A stretch of DNA of 43,051 nucleotides from Dialister micraerophilus DSM 19965 (GTDB lineage: Bacteria; Bacillota; Negativicutes; Veillonellales; Dialisteraceae), in contig NZ_GL878519.1 of assembly GCF_000194985.1 (NCBI RefSeq), positions 259,468-302,518 on the forward strand, written 5' to 3'. Below the pieces are notes generated by a model, which did not search any database, was not told where the DNA came from, and saw only the letters and a program-made list of their open reading frames with translations. The position numbers and the translations under genes were made by a program. Within the stretch, counting starts at the first letter, position 1, and the number at the start of each line of letters is the position of its first letter. This document shows positions 25,406-34,199 of the stretch, piece by piece.

Positions 25406-27154
25406 ATGTCTTATTTAGCACTTTACAGGAAATGGCGCCCGCGTACTTTCAGTGAAGTTGTCGGACAAAAACATATTTCAGTACCATTATGTAATGCTCT
25501 TATTCAAAATAAAGTTGCACATGCATATTTATTTTCAGGTCCGCGAGGAACCGGTAAAACAAGTATGGCTAAAATTTTGGCAAAAGCTGTAAATTGTCTT
25601 AATCCTGAAAATTCAAATCCTTGCAACAACTGTCCAAACTGTAATGAAATAAACCAAGGTAACAGTTTGGATGTTTACGAAATAGATGCAGCATCAAACA
25701 GAGGTATTGAAGAAATACGCGCCTTAAAAGAATCCGTATGTTCACTACCTGCCACATGCAGAAAAAAAGTATACATTATTGACGAAGTACATATGCTTAC
25801 AAAAGAAGCTTTCAATGCCTTACTCAAAACATTGGAAGAACCTCCGTCATATATAATGTTTATATTGGCAACAACAGAGCCTGAAAAAATACCACTTACA
25901 ATTCTTTCACGTTGCCAACGTTATGAATTCAGAAGAATTTCGGTAGATGCTATAAAGGAGCATTTACTGAATATTTCAAAAAAAAGTAATTTCCATCTTA
26001 CTGAAGATGCCGCAGCTCTTATAGCAGTTCGTGCAGACGGAGGCTTAAGAGATGCATTATCCCTACTTGATCAATGTTCGCATGCAAATGATTCAAATTC
26101 ACTCAATGCGGATGATGTATATAAGCTAATAGGCATAACAAATACCGAACAGATTTTAAAATTGTCCGAGTATATAGCAATTCATGACAGCGGAAAAATT
26201 CTAATGTTGTTTTTCGATCTTATGCAAAGCGGCAAAGAGCCTATTTCAATATTACGAAATTTATTGGAACATTATAGAAATTTAATGTTGTATAAGATAA
26301 ATCCGAATGCTCCTGAACTTACTATATATAAATCGTATGAAAATACATTAAAAAAACTTTCAAATCTGACATCGGAATCCTACTTGGATATTATGTTCTC
26401 CGAATTATGTACATATATAACAAGTATTAAACAAGGTGCATCTCCACGTATTACTGCGGAAATGGGATTACTTCATCTGTCACGTGTAAAAGAAATAAAA
26501 AATTACAATGATATTCACAGTCGCCTTGCAAAAATTGAAGAAGAGATATCCGATTTACAGAAAAACGGCAAAATCATAAATAACTCTTCAAATATAAATA
26601 ATTCTTCCAAAGCTGAAGCTGAAACTGAAATACCTGCAAATGTAAAAAAATCAACAATTAAAACTTCAACTGATAAAACTTCACTAAAATCTCAAGTCGA
26701 AGAGCACAATAACGAAACAGTGACTGAATCATCCGTAATTTCACCCAATGAATATGACTCGATTTGGAAAAAAACTCTTGATTATTTTATGAGTATAAAA
26801 AGAATTGATATATATTCATGTTTTCAAAAATGTAATATTGTACGTTTAACAAATACAAATGTCACAATATCCGCACCTCAGCAATTTCTTGTGCTTGCGT
26901 GCAATAATCCGTCGTATAAAAAAGCTGTTTCCGATGCACTAAAAAATATCATAGGATATAATATAGAAGTACATACGGTACTCAAAGGTAGCCCTGAAGA
27001 AACGTCGGCATTAAATTCAATTTCAGTAAAAAAAAATGATTCACAATATAATTTAATTCAAAAATCTGATATTCCGGAAAAAGATAAGGCAAATGCTACA
27101 TTATCAACTGCCTTGAAATTCTTATCAGACTATGATATATATGAAAAAGATTAA
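25406..27154 (+). CDS. dnaX: DNA polymerase III subunit gamma/tau
   Basis: Clamp-loader ATPase of 582 residues. The Walker A is GPRGTGKTS, the zinc module has cysteines in CLNPENSNPCNNCPNC, Walker B is IIDEVHML, and sensor 1 is ATTEPEKIPLTILSRCQRYEF. Domain III runs to about residue 365. A low-complexity Ser/Asn/Lys linker (about 390-445) precedes a tau-type C-terminal domain. An A7 run at 26644-26650 in this linker could allow -1 slippage to a stop three codons later, giving a gamma-like product of about 418 residues (see findings). The start has CCGGAGG at good spacing. Confidence 0.96.
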   Translation: MSYLALYRKWRPRTFSEVVGQKHISVPLCNALIQNKVAHAYLFSGPRGTGKTSMAKILAKAVNCLNPENSNPCNNCPNCNEINQGNSLDVYEIDAASNRGIEEIRALKESVCSLPATCRKKVYIIDEVHMLTKEAFNALLKTLEEPPSYIMFILATTEPEKIPLTILSRCQRYEFRRISVDAIKEHLLNISKKSNFHLTEDAAALIAVRADGGLRDALSLLDQCSHANDSNSLNADDVYKLIGITNTEQILKLSEYIAIHDSGKILMLFFDLMQSGKEPISILRNLLEHYRNLMLYKINPNAPELTIYKSYENTLKKLSNLTSESYLDIMFSELCTYITSIKQGASPRITAEMGLLHLSRVKEIKNYNDIHSRLAKIEEEISDLQKNGKIINNSSNINNSSKAEAETEIPANVKKSTIKTSTDKTSLKSQVEEHNNETVTESSVISPNEYDSIWKKTLDYFMSIKRIDIYSCFQKCNIVRLTNTNVTISAPQQFLVLACNNPSYKKAVSDALKNIIGYNIEVHTVLKGSPEETSALNSISVKKNDSQYNLIQKSDIPEKDKANATLSTALKFLSDYDIYEKD

Positions 27155-27174
27155 TAATTTTAGGAGGTTTTCAA

Positions 27175-27501
27175 ATGTTCGGTAATAAAGCACAAATGCA
27201 AAACATGTTAAAAAAAGCAAAAAAAATGCAGGAAGAAATGCAAAAAATGCAGGATGAACTCCGTCAAAAAACAGTAGATGTATCTGTAGGCGGAGGAGCG
27301 GTTTCATTGTCAATGAGCGGAGATAAATTAATTACTTCATTAAAAATATCAAAAGATGCAATTAACCCCGACGATTCCGAAATGTTGGAAGATTTAATTA
27401 CAACTGCCGTAAACGAAGCATCAAAAAAAGCTGATGAAATGATTGCTCAAGGAATGAGCAAAGTTACCGGCGGACTTGGATTACCCGGCGGAATGTTCTA
27501 A
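27175..27501 (+). CDS. YbaB/EbfC nucleoid-associated protein
   Basis: Small DNA-binding protein, 108 residues, normally encoded between dnaX and recR as here. A Lys/Met/Gln-rich N-terminal helix (KKAKKMQEEMQKMQDELRQK) gives the coiled-coil tweezer arm; the core VSVGGGAVSLSMSGDKLITSLKIS and LEDLITTAVNEASKKADEM are family hallmarks, and the tail GLGLPGGMF is typical. It probably binds DNA as a dimer. The stop codon overlaps the recR start (TAATG). AGGAGG lies upstream of the ATG. Confidence 0.95.
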   Translation: MFGNKAQMQNMLKKAKKMQEEMQKMQDELRQKTVDVSVGGGAVSLSMSGDKLITSLKISKDAINPDDSEMLEDLITTAVNEASKKADEMIAQGMSKVTGGLGLPGGMF

Positions 27502-28091
27502 TGGACGATATTTTAGAAGAAGTAGCCGAGCAATTTCGTAAATTGCCGGGTATAGGTGTAAAAAGTGCAAAACGTTTGGCATATTTCATGCTTATGCGTC
27601 CGCAAAAAGATATAGATACATTTTTAAAAACTATAGAGAATGCAAAAAAATCTGTTTGTTACTGTTCAATTTGTTGCAATTTGGCAACATCGGATCCTTG
27701 TTCAATTTGCACCGACTCTAAAAGAAACTCTTCTTTATTGTGTATTGTTGAAAATCCTCAAGATGTACATGCAATGGAACAAAGTCATGAATACAACGGT
27801 CTATACCATGTTCTTCACGGTGTATTATCACCTCTTGACGGAATAGGTCCGGAAAATTTGAAAATAAAAGAATTACTTACACGATTAAAAGATTCAAATA
27901 TAAATGAGGTTATTATAGCAACAGATCCTGATACGGAAGGTGAAGCAACTGCCTATTATATTGCCGACTTGATTAAACCCTCGGGAATTAAAATAACAAG
28001 GCCTGCACGCGGTCTGCCTGCAGGAAGTAACATAGGTTATGCCGACAGTATTACATTGGCAAATGCTGTTGAAAATCGAAAGGAGATTTAA
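27501..28091 (+). CDS. recR: Recombination protein RecR
   Basis: Recombination mediator acting with RecF/RecO to load RecA at gaps, 196 residues. The N-terminal helix-hairpin-helix is KLPGIGVKSAKRLAYFML, the zinc finger has CYCSICCNLATSDPCSIC, and the Toprim domain carries EVIIATDPDTEGEATAYYI. The C-terminal RPARGLPAGSNIGYADSITL is typical. It is coupled to ybaB by a TAATG overlap. Confidence 0.97.
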   Translation: MDDILEEVAEQFRKLPGIGVKSAKRLAYFMLMRPQKDIDTFLKTIENAKKSVCYCSICCNLATSDPCSICTDSKRNSSLLCIVENPQDVHAMEQSHEYNGLYHVLHGVLSPLDGIGPENLKIKELLTRLKDSNINEVIIATDPDTEGEATAYYIADLIKPSGIKITRPARGLPAGSNIGYADSITLANAVENRKEI

Positions 28092-28097
28092 TTCAAT

Positions 28098-28349
28098 ATG
28101 CTGGAATCAATAGGTGCACCTATTGTAAGCTACGGTATTACAAGTATAATAATCATTGTTATTTCAATTTTTATTTTAGGTCGTTTTGCTAAAAAAATTT
28201 TTACGAACATATTAATGGGCGGAATACTTTATTTTATTCTTGATGCTACAAATATCGTTCATATGAATTGGAGTACAATTGACGGAATAATAGTTGCATT
28301 ATTCGGTGTATTCGGTACTGTTATGATAGCAATTTCACATTTCTTTTAA
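28098..28349 (+). CDS. BofA-like (pro-sigmaK processing inhibitor family) membrane protein
   Basis: An 83-residue protein with two or three hydrophobic segments. The central TNILMGGILYFILDATN and the C-terminal GIIVALFGVFGTVMIAISHFF fit the BofA pattern (conserved N-x4-G before a helix, then G-x2-G). In Bacillus, BofA controls the SpoIVFB protease that activates sigmaK. It lies 6 bases after recR, the common position in Firmicutes including non-sporulating relatives, so a general membrane-protease role is conceivable. The start has AAGGAG at about 10 bases. The family call rests on pattern and synteny. Confidence 0.75.
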   Translation: MLESIGAPIVSYGITSIIIIVISIFILGRFAKKIFTNILMGGILYFILDATNIVHMNWSTIDGIIVALFGVFGTVMIAISHFF

Positions 28350-28352
28350 AAC

Positions 28353-28388
28353 AAAAAAGGAATCGGTTTATAAACCGATTCCTTTTTT
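28353..28388. terminator. Bidirectional terminator between bofA-like gene and dnaJ
   Basis: A perfect 18-base inverted repeat (28353-28370 and 28371-28388; arms AAAAAAGGAATCGGTTTA) has A and T runs at its ends. It terminates the plus-strand dnaX operon and the minus-strand chaperone operon. Confidence 0.92.
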
Positions 28389-28395
28389 TATACAT

Positions 28396-29541
28396 TTATT
28401 TCTTTAATTTATCAATAATTTTATCAAAAAAAGAATTTTTTCCTTTAAATTGTGAAACATCTTCTCCGGATAAATGTGTATAATTCAACAATGCTTCTTT
28501 TTGAGCATCATTTAATTTCTTGGGAACTACAACATTTACCACTACATACAAATTGCCTTTACGTTTTGTATGTATATCCGGAACTCCTTCATGCGGAATT
28601 CTGAATCTTGTACCGGTTTGAGTTCCTGACGGAATTTTAAGTTCAACTTCTTTTTCCAATGTTTTTACACGAACAACGCTTCCCAATGCAGCTACAGAAA
28701 ATGATATATCTTGTCTGCAATATAAATCATTTCCTTCACGTTGGAAGTCGGCGTCATCTTTTACGTAAATAAATACGTAAAGATCTCCTCTGGGACCTCC
28801 GCGTAAACCTGGTTCACCTTCACCGGAAACACGCATTCTTATGCCGGTATCCGCTCCTGCAGGAATATTAATTTCAATTTTCTTGGATTTTGCAACAACT
28901 CCGCTGCCCATACATTGACGGCATTTGGTTTTAACTATTTTACCTTCACCGTTGCATCCGTCACACGGCATTACATTTACCATCTGTCCGAAAGGACTGT
29001 TTCTGACCATACGACGTTGGCCGGTACCTTGACAATGCGGACATCTTTCTACCGGAGTGCCGGGCTCCGCACAACTGCCGTTGCAGCGATCGCAAACATC
29101 TCTTTTGGTAATTGAAAATGTTTTCTTCACACCTTCAGCAGCTTCTCTAAGCGTTATTTGTAAGTCATATCTTAAATCGTTTCCGGGTTCAGGGCCGTTT
29201 TTCCTACGACCCCTTCCACCACCGGTAAACATATCAAATATATCGCCCATATCAAATCCGCTGAAATCAAATCCGCCTGCACCGTAACCTGCTCCTGCAC
29301 CTTGTGAGGCATTGCGGAATGCGTCATGACCCATTTGATCATATTGAGCTCTTTTATCTGCATCCGAAAGCACATGATAAGCTTCATTAACTTCCTTAAA
29401 TTTTTCCTCGGCTTCTTTAAGATTATCCTTATTTAAATCCGGATGATACTTACGTGCCAATTTTCTATATGCTTTTTTTATGTCAGCTTCGGATGCATTT
29501 CTTTCAACACCCAAAATTTTATAATAATCTTGATTTGCCAT
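28396..29541 (-). CDS. dnaJ: Chaperone protein DnaJ (Hsp40)
   Basis: Type I J-protein that stimulates DnaK ATPase and binds unfolded clients, 381 residues. J domain is 1-70 with H33-P34-D35 in [10 protein letters not shown] Gly/Phe-rich region ([17 protein letters not shown]) follows. The zinc domain has four CxxCxGxG-type repeats: CDRCNGSC (variant ending), [16 protein letters not shown] and CRQCMGSG. The C-terminal client domains complete it. The ATG lies 19 bases after dnaK; the ribosome site AAGGA is about 15 bases away, with a GGGATTCCC sequence between that may shorten the effective distance. Confidence 0.97.
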   Translation of the reverse strand: MANQDYYKILGVERNASEADIKKAYRKLARKYHPDLNKDNLKEAEEKFKEVNEAYHVLSDADKRAQYDQMGHDAFRNASQGAGAGYGAGGFDFSGFDMGDIFDMFTGGGRGRRKNGPEPGNDLRYDLQITLREAAEGVKKTFSITKRDVCDRCNGSCAEPGTPVERCPHCQGTGQRRMVRNSPFGQMVNVMPCDGCNGEGKIVKTKCRQCMGSGVVAKSKKIEINIPAGADTGIRMRVSGEGEPGLRGGPRGDLYVFIYVKDDADFQREGNDLYCRQDISFSVAALGSVVRVKTLEKEVELKIPSGTQTGTRFRIPHEGVPDIHTKRKGNLYVVVNVVVPKKLNDAQKEALLNYTHLSGEDVSQFKGKNSFFDKIIDKLKK

Positions 29542-29560
29542 GAGGGAATCCCACTATCCT

Positions 29561-31432
29561 TTATTTCTTATCATCATCAACAACTTTGTAATCGGCATCA
29601 ACTACATTATCTTTGTCTCCCGATTTTTGTTGCTGCTGTCCTGCTGAAGAAGCTTGTTGATTTGCCTGCTGTGTTTGTTGAGCCTTTTGAGCCTGTTCAT
29701 ACATTTTCTGACTCATTTCATGTAAAGGCTTTGTCAATGCATCTGCATCTGCTTTAATTTTTTCAACATCATCACCCTTAAGTGATTCCTGCAATTTTGA
29801 AATTGCATCATTAATTTCCTTAACTTTTTGTGCATCAGCTTTATCACCGAGTTCTTTAATCGTTTTCTGTGCCTGATAAATCAAAGATTCGGCATTGTTC
29901 TTTACAGTAATAGTTTCTTTACGCTTTTTATCTTCAGCTTCATGTGCTTTTGCATCGTTCTGCATCTTTTCAATTTCTTCATCGGACAATCCTGAAGATG
30001 ATTTTATTTCAATCTTCTGTTCTTTGCCTGTTCCCAAATCTTTAGCAGATACATGAACTATGCCGTTGGCATCAATATCAAATGTTACTTGTATCTGAGG
30101 TACTCCGCGCGGAGCAAGAGGAATATCTGTCAACTGGAAACGTCCCAATGTCTTATTATCCGCAGCCATTGCACGTTCACCTTGTAAAACATGAATGTCT
30201 ACTGCCGATTGATTATCTGCTGCAGTTGAGAAAACTTGTGATTTTGAAGTAGGAATTGTAGTATTTCTCTTAATCATTGTAGTAAATACTCCACCCAAAG
30301 TTTCAATTCCCAAAGACAACGGTGTGACGTCAAGAAGTAATACGTCTTTTACTTCACCCTTCAATACACCAGCCTGAACAGCTGCACCTACTGCAACGGA
30401 TTCATCCGGATTTACGCCCTTACTTGCTTCTTTACCGAATTTATTTTTGATTAAAGCTTGTACTGCCGGTATTCTTGAAGAACCACCGACAAGAAGAACT
30501 TTGTCTATATCATTAATTGAGAGATTTGCATCTTTAAGTGCTATATCGATAGGTTCTTCTGTCATGCGTACAAGATCTTCGGTAATACTGTCAAATTCTG
30601 CACGACTCAACGTCTGATTGAAATGTACAGGCTGACCGTTTGCGTCAATTGACAAAAACGGCAAATTGATATCTGTAGACATAACACCGGATAATTCAAT
30701 CTTTGCTTTTTCAGCAGCTTCCTTCAATCTTTGATTTGTCATCGGATCACATTTCAAATCAATACCGTTTTGTTCTTTATATTTCTTTGCAATCCATTCC
30801 ATTACACGTGCATCGAAATCGTCTCCCCCCAAATGTCCGTTACCATGAGATGCTTCTACTTCAAATACTCCGTCTGCCAAATTAAGTATGGAAACATCAA
30901 ATGTACCGCCACCTAAATCATAAATCAAAAATCTATGTTCTTTACCGTCTTTTATTTTATCAAGACCGTAAGCCAATGAAGATGCTGTAGGTTCATTAAT
31001 AATTCTCAAAACATTTAAACCTGCAATTGCACCTGCATCTTTTGTCGCTTGACGCTGACTGTCCGTAAAATATGCCGGACATGTAATTACCGCATCGGTT
31101 ACTTTTTCACCTAAATATGCTTCTGCATCAGCTTTCAACTTCTGGAGAATCATAGCTGAAATTTCTTGAGGTGTATAACTCTTTCCATCAATTGTAACTT
31201 TGTAATCTTCACCCATATGTCTTTTAATGGAAACAACTGTACGTGACGGATTTGAAACAGCCTGACGTTTTGCAAGTTGTCCTACCAAACGTTCTCCTGT
31301 TTTTGAAAATCCTACTACAGACGGAGTCAATCTCGATCCTTCCGCATTTGGAATAACTACAGGTTCTCCACCTTCCATAACTGCTACTACGGAGTTTGTT
31401 GTACCTAAATCAATACCTATTACTTTTGACAT
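29561..31432 (-). CDS. dnaK: Chaperone protein DnaK (Hsp70)
   Basis: Hsp70 ATPase of 623 residues. The phosphate-binding [13 protein letters not shown] at the N-terminus, the [15 protein letters not shown] and [16 protein letters not shown] signatures, the [17 protein letters not shown] linker and the substrate-binding domain are all intact. The C-terminal lid ends in a Gln-rich tail followed by the acidic [14 protein letters not shown]. It lies third in the HrcA-regulated operon, with grpE upstream and dnaJ downstream. Confidence 0.98.
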   Translation of the reverse strand: MSKVIGIDLGTTNSVVAVMEGGEPVVIPNAEGSRLTPSVVGFSKTGERLVGQLAKRQAVSNPSRTVVSIKRHMGEDYKVTIDGKSYTPQEISAMILQKLKADAEAYLGEKVTDAVITCPAYFTDSQRQATKDAGAIAGLNVLRIINEPTASSLAYGLDKIKDGKEHRFLIYDLGGGTFDVSILNLADGVFEVEASHGNGHLGGDDFDARVMEWIAKKYKEQNGIDLKCDPMTNQRLKEAAEKAKIELSGVMSTDINLPFLSIDANGQPVHFNQTLSRAEFDSITEDLVRMTEEPIDIALKDANLSINDIDKVLLVGGSSRIPAVQALIKNKFGKEASKGVNPDESVAVGAAVQAGVLKGEVKDVLLLDVTPLSLGIETLGGVFTTMIKRNTTIPTSKSQVFSTAADNQSAVDIHVLQGERAMAADNKTLGRFQLTDIPLAPRGVPQIQVTFDIDANGIVHVSAKDLGTGKEQKIEIKSSSGLSDEEIEKMQNDAKAHEAEDKKRKETITVKNNAESLIYQAQKTIKELGDKADAQKVKEINDAISKLQESLKGDDVEKIKADADALTKPLHEMSQKMYEQAQKAQQTQQANQQASSAGQQQQKSGDKDNVVDADYKVVDDDKK

Positions 31433-31472
31433 TTTAAAATGTCTCCTTTCTTACTTTTTGTATCTATATAAA

Positions 31473-32102
31473 TTAATCATTTTGAACTACTTGTACTTTT
31501 GAAGGCCTCAATACTTTATCTTTATACATATATCCCTTTTGAAAAACTCCGGCTACATAATCTGAGTCAAGTTCATCCGAGGTAACTTGCATAACGGCCT
31601 CATGGAAATATGGGTCAAAAGGTTTATTTTTTGCATCTATTTCTTTAACACCCAAATCATCCATAATTTTCATCAATTGCTTATGTAATAACTTGTAACC
31701 TTCCAAATAAACTTCTGAAGCATCTTTACTTTCCATATGTTTAAGTGCAAGTTCACAATTATCTATAAGCGGTAAAAAATCTTTTAAAACTTTCAACTGT
31801 ACTTTATCCGTAAGATTTTCTTCATTCTCTCTGGTACGTCTTCTGAAATTATCGAAATCCGCTTGAAGTCGTACATTTTGATTTATCGAAACTTTTAGAC
31901 GATTTTCAGTTTCTTCAAGTTTATTTTGCATTTCAACAAACTTTTTTGTCATAATTTCCATTTTTTGCAAAGTTTCTTGTTCTTTTGAAATTTTTTCGTC
32001 TTTTTCATTTATTTCTTTACCGGAATTTTGTACAGAATCAACTTTTTTTTGATTTTTTTCCACTTCATCTCGATTTATATCTTTTTCATGCTTCTTATTC
32101 AT
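31473..32102 (-). CDS. grpE: Nucleotide exchange factor GrpE
   Basis: DnaK cochaperone that releases ADP, 209 residues. The first 90 residues are highly charged (Lys/Glu/Asp) and form the long coiled coil. The conserved NVRLQADFDNFRRRTREN is followed by VLKDFLPLIDNCELAL and the C-terminal beta domain with FDPYFHEAVMQV and GYMYKDKVLRPSKVQV. AGGAGG stands before the ATG. It lies second in the operon, 8 bases after hrcA. Confidence 0.96.
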   Translation of the reverse strand: MNKKHEKDINRDEVEKNQKKVDSVQNSGKEINEKDEKISKEQETLQKMEIMTKKFVEMQNKLEETENRLKVSINQNVRLQADFDNFRRRTRENEENLTDKVQLKVLKDFLPLIDNCELALKHMESKDASEVYLEGYKLLHKQLMKIMDDLGVKEIDAKNKPFDPYFHEAVMQVTSDELDSDYVAGVFQKGYMYKDKVLRPSKVQVVQND

Positions 32103-32110
32103 TTTTCCTC

Positions 32111-33166
32111 CTATGTATCCTTATCTTTAAGCAAAAAATCCAATTGTTTCTGCATAAAATTCAACATTCCCACAATCTTTCCATATTGCATTCTTGTAGG
32201 CCCTAAAACTGCAATTGAACCTATAACTTGATTATTACATGTAAATTGCGCACGAATTATAGACAAATCTGAAAACGATTTCATATTATTTTCAGTCCCG
32301 ATATTTACCGAAATCGGCTTGTCCATAGATTCCATAAGCAATCTATGCAATAATTCACGCTCTTCCAATAAATTCAAAAGATCTTGTACACGTTCAATAT
32401 CTCTGAATTCCGGTTGCTCAATCAAGGCTGAGGCTCCACCGGAATAAATTTCACGACTTGGCATTATTGCCTGATTTAAAGCTCTGAAAACCGGAATATA
32501 CGAAACAAGATTTTTACTTATTTCTCTTTGAAATTCCATTATTGTTTTTTCATCTAATTTTTTAAGTTCTTTGCCATGTAAAAATCTGTTCAACTTATTT
32601 GCAAGCATTTGCAATTCGTCTAAATCGGTTCCTTCCGGAATTTTTACAACTACATCTGTAACATCGCCGGAATCGGTAACGACCAACAGTATCGCACGTA
32701 ATTTATCCAAAGGTAAAAACCTTACATAATTAAATTTACCGCTTTTACCCTTTGCGGAAGCTGAAAGTGATAATGTATGCGTCAAAGAAGCAATAATCTT
32801 TGCCATATTACAAAAAATTTCATCTACACGCTTTGATGAATCTTCAAAAATACCATGAAGTACTTTTTGCTCTTCTTGTGTTACAGGATTGGGCATCATC
32901 AATTCATCTACATAGAAACGATATCCTTTAATTGATGGTACCCTCCCCGCCGATGTATGCGGCTGTTCAAGATATCCTTCATCTTCCAAATCTTGCATAT
33001 CGTTTCTTATAGTTGCACTGCTTACGCCTAAATCATATTTCTTTGCAACGGTTCGAGACCCTACCGGCTCTGCGGTTTCTGAATAATCTTGAACTATTGC
33101 CCATAGAATACGTTTTTTCCTTTCATTCATATTTTTTTTATCATTTTGACCTTTATTTTTATTCAT
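32111..33166 (-). CDS. hrcA: Heat-inducible transcription repressor HrcA
   Basis: Repressor of class I heat-shock genes through CIRCE. Its N-terminal winged helix includes KRILWAIVQDYSETAEPVGS and GVSSATIRNDMQDLEDEGYL. An upstream in-frame GTG (33187) lies inside the CIRCE itself; the ATG at 33166 (MNKNKGQND) has AAGGGTGA at good spacing, so I start there (351 residues). It is the first gene of hrcA-grpE-dnaK-dnaJ and therefore autoregulated. GroES/GroEL, HrcA's other usual target and helper, are not in this window. Confidence 0.96.
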   Translation of the reverse strand: MNKNKGQNDKKNMNERKKRILWAIVQDYSETAEPVGSRTVAKKYDLGVSSATIRNDMQDLEDEGYLEQPHTSAGRVPSIKGYRFYVDELMMPNPVTQEEQKVLHGIFEDSSKRVDEIFCNMAKIIASLTHTLSLSASAKGKSGKFNYVRFLPLDKLRAILLVVTDSGDVTDVVVKIPEGTDLDELQMLANKLNRFLHGKELKKLDEKTIMEFQREISKNLVSYIPVFRALNQAIMPSREIYSGGASALIEQPEFRDIERVQDLLNLLEERELLHRLLMESMDKPISVNIGTENNMKSFSDLSIIRAQFTCNNQVIGSIAVLGPTRMQYGKIVGMLNFMQKQLDFLLKDKDT

Positions 33167-33180
33167 AGCTATCACCCTTA

Positions 33181-33207
33181 TTAGCACTCACCATACTCGA
33201 GTGCTAA
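33181..33207. promoter_or_regulatory. CIRCE operator (HrcA-binding site)
   Basis: A perfect match to consensus: TTAGCACTC, nine bases, GAGTGCTAA. It lies between the -10 of the hrcA promoter and the hrcA ATG, covering the expected transcription start, as in classic HrcA-repressed operons. Confidence 0.97.
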
Positions 33208-33218
33208 CCTACAATCAA

Positions 33219-33248
33219 AGTTTATCATTCATTATGTATATTTGTCAA
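33219..33248 (-). promoter_or_regulatory. Promoter of the hrcA-grpE-dnaK-dnaJ operon
   Basis: On the minus strand a perfect TTGACA, an 18-base spacer and TAAACT preceded by TGA (extended -10) lie directly upstream of CIRCE. This is a housekeeping-sigma promoter, consistent with control by HrcA repression rather than an alternative sigma factor. Confidence 0.8.
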
Positions 33249-33608
33249 ACTTTTTTCATCAAACATATAAAATATTTTTATCCAAAATAAAATTCTCTTA
33301 CCCTTTGCGATAAAAAAATTTATCCTCTGTAATAAATATTGAAAATATAAAAAAATATTTTTCATATTCAGTTGAATCGTAAACTTGCAAAACACAATTT
33401 TGAAGTGATATTGACCTCTTTCATTCGAAAGAAAAAAGCAGCCATAATTTATGGTTGCTTGAAGTAGTTCATATTCAATTTAATTAATTTACCCCGACCT
33501 TTGAAAAGGTTCGAACGTTTATGATTTTTGATTATGATTATTTTAATTTGTTATCTATTTCAGTCATACTGAATTTTATTCAATTATATTATTTTTTCAT
33601 ACTTACTA
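33249..33608. other. Intergenic region without a recognisable gene
   Basis: About 360 AT-rich bases between the ANTAR regulator and the hrcA promoter. I see no coding sequence longer than about 10 codons with a ribosome site. It holds the terminator at 33436-33460 and, at 33495-33512, a small unexplained hairpin (ACCTTT/AAAGGT) without a T run. The roughly 150 bases between the ANTAR stop and the terminator form an unusually long 3' untranslated region. Confidence 0.6.
33436..33460 (-). terminator. Terminator of the pncA-to-ANTAR operon
   Basis: Ten-base arms AAGCAACCAT/ATGGCTGCTT (minus strand, one A-C mismatch, 5-base loop) are followed by TTTTTTC. It is the first good terminator after the ANTAR regulator gene. 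Confidence 0.75.
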
Positions 33609-34196
33609 TTACTTGTTTTTCTTGTTTAAAATTTCCTTAACTAACATTGATGAAACTTCCGCCATAGACTTTCCGCGTTTCATACTTACTTTTTGTAATT
33701 GCGTATGTGCCTGATCTTCAGTAACTTTATAAAATTTCATAAGCAACGCTTTTGCACGATTGATTATTTGTTTTTCTTCTATTTCCTTTTCCATACTTTT
33801 TACACGATTTACCATTTCACATTTTTTCTTATGTTGGCTTATAGCAATTTCAATTGCAGGAAAAAGAACTTTTTCTTCAACCGGTTTTATTACATATCCG
33901 AAAACCATAGAATTTTTTGCTTTTTCTATAATTTCTTCATCTCCGAATGCAGTTAAAAGCAAGACAGGTGCCAATCCGTCATGTGCAATTAATTTTGCAG
34001 CTTGCAATCCATCCATTTTAGGCATTTTTATATCCAAAATAGCTAAATCAGGTAATTTTTCTTTTACAAGTTCCCATGCCTCTACACCGTCAGATGCTTG
34101 CCCTACCACTTTATGTCCGGCTTCTTCAAGCATTTCTTTCAAGTCCATTCTTGCCAATGCTTCATCATCTGCTATTACTATAGTATATGCACCCAT
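33609..34196 (-). CDS. ANTAR-domain response regulator (RNA-binding antiterminator)
   Basis: A 195-residue receiver-ANTAR protein. The receiver has the acidic pair D10-D11, phospho-acceptor D55 in AILDIKMPKMDG, the conserved Thr in LLTAFGD, and Lys in GYVIKPV. A short coiled coil leads to the ANTAR domain (about 140-190): IINRAKALLMKFYKVTEDQA with the family's Arg/Ala-Lys pattern, then MSMLV-like end SMAEVSSMLVKEI. EutV-like proteins of this type dimerise on phosphorylation and bind tandem hexaloop hairpins to block terminators. It lies three bases after its cognate kinase. The target transcripts are unknown; no eut or nitrogen genes occur in the window. Confidence 0.93.
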   Translation of the reverse strand: MGAYTIVIADDEALARMDLKEMLEEAGHKVVGQASDGVEAWELVKEKLPDLAILDIKMPKMDGLQAAKLIAHDGLAPVLLLTAFGDEEIIEKAKNSMVFGYVIKPVEEKVLFPAIEIAISQHKKKCEMVNRVKSMEKEIEEKQIINRAKALLMKFYKVTEDQAHTQLQKVSMKRGKSMAEVSSMLVKEILNKKNK

Positions 34197-34199
34197 TTC

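Noticed and set aside
27028-27036. A9 run near the end of dnaX as the gamma/tau slippage site
   Set aside because: It lies only about 40 codons from the tau stop, so slippage would not remove the tau-specific domain. The A7 at 26644 is better placed.
29544-29552. GGGAATCCC palindrome between the dnaJ ribosome site and ATG as an RNA thermometer
   Set aside because: The stem is only three base pairs with a 3-base loop, too weak to act as a thermosensor; the operon already has CIRCE control.
33167-33187. An N-terminal extension of HrcA starting at GTG inside CIRCE
   Set aside because: It would put the start codon in the operator close to the transcription start with no ribosome site. The ATG at 33166 has AAGGGTGA upstream.
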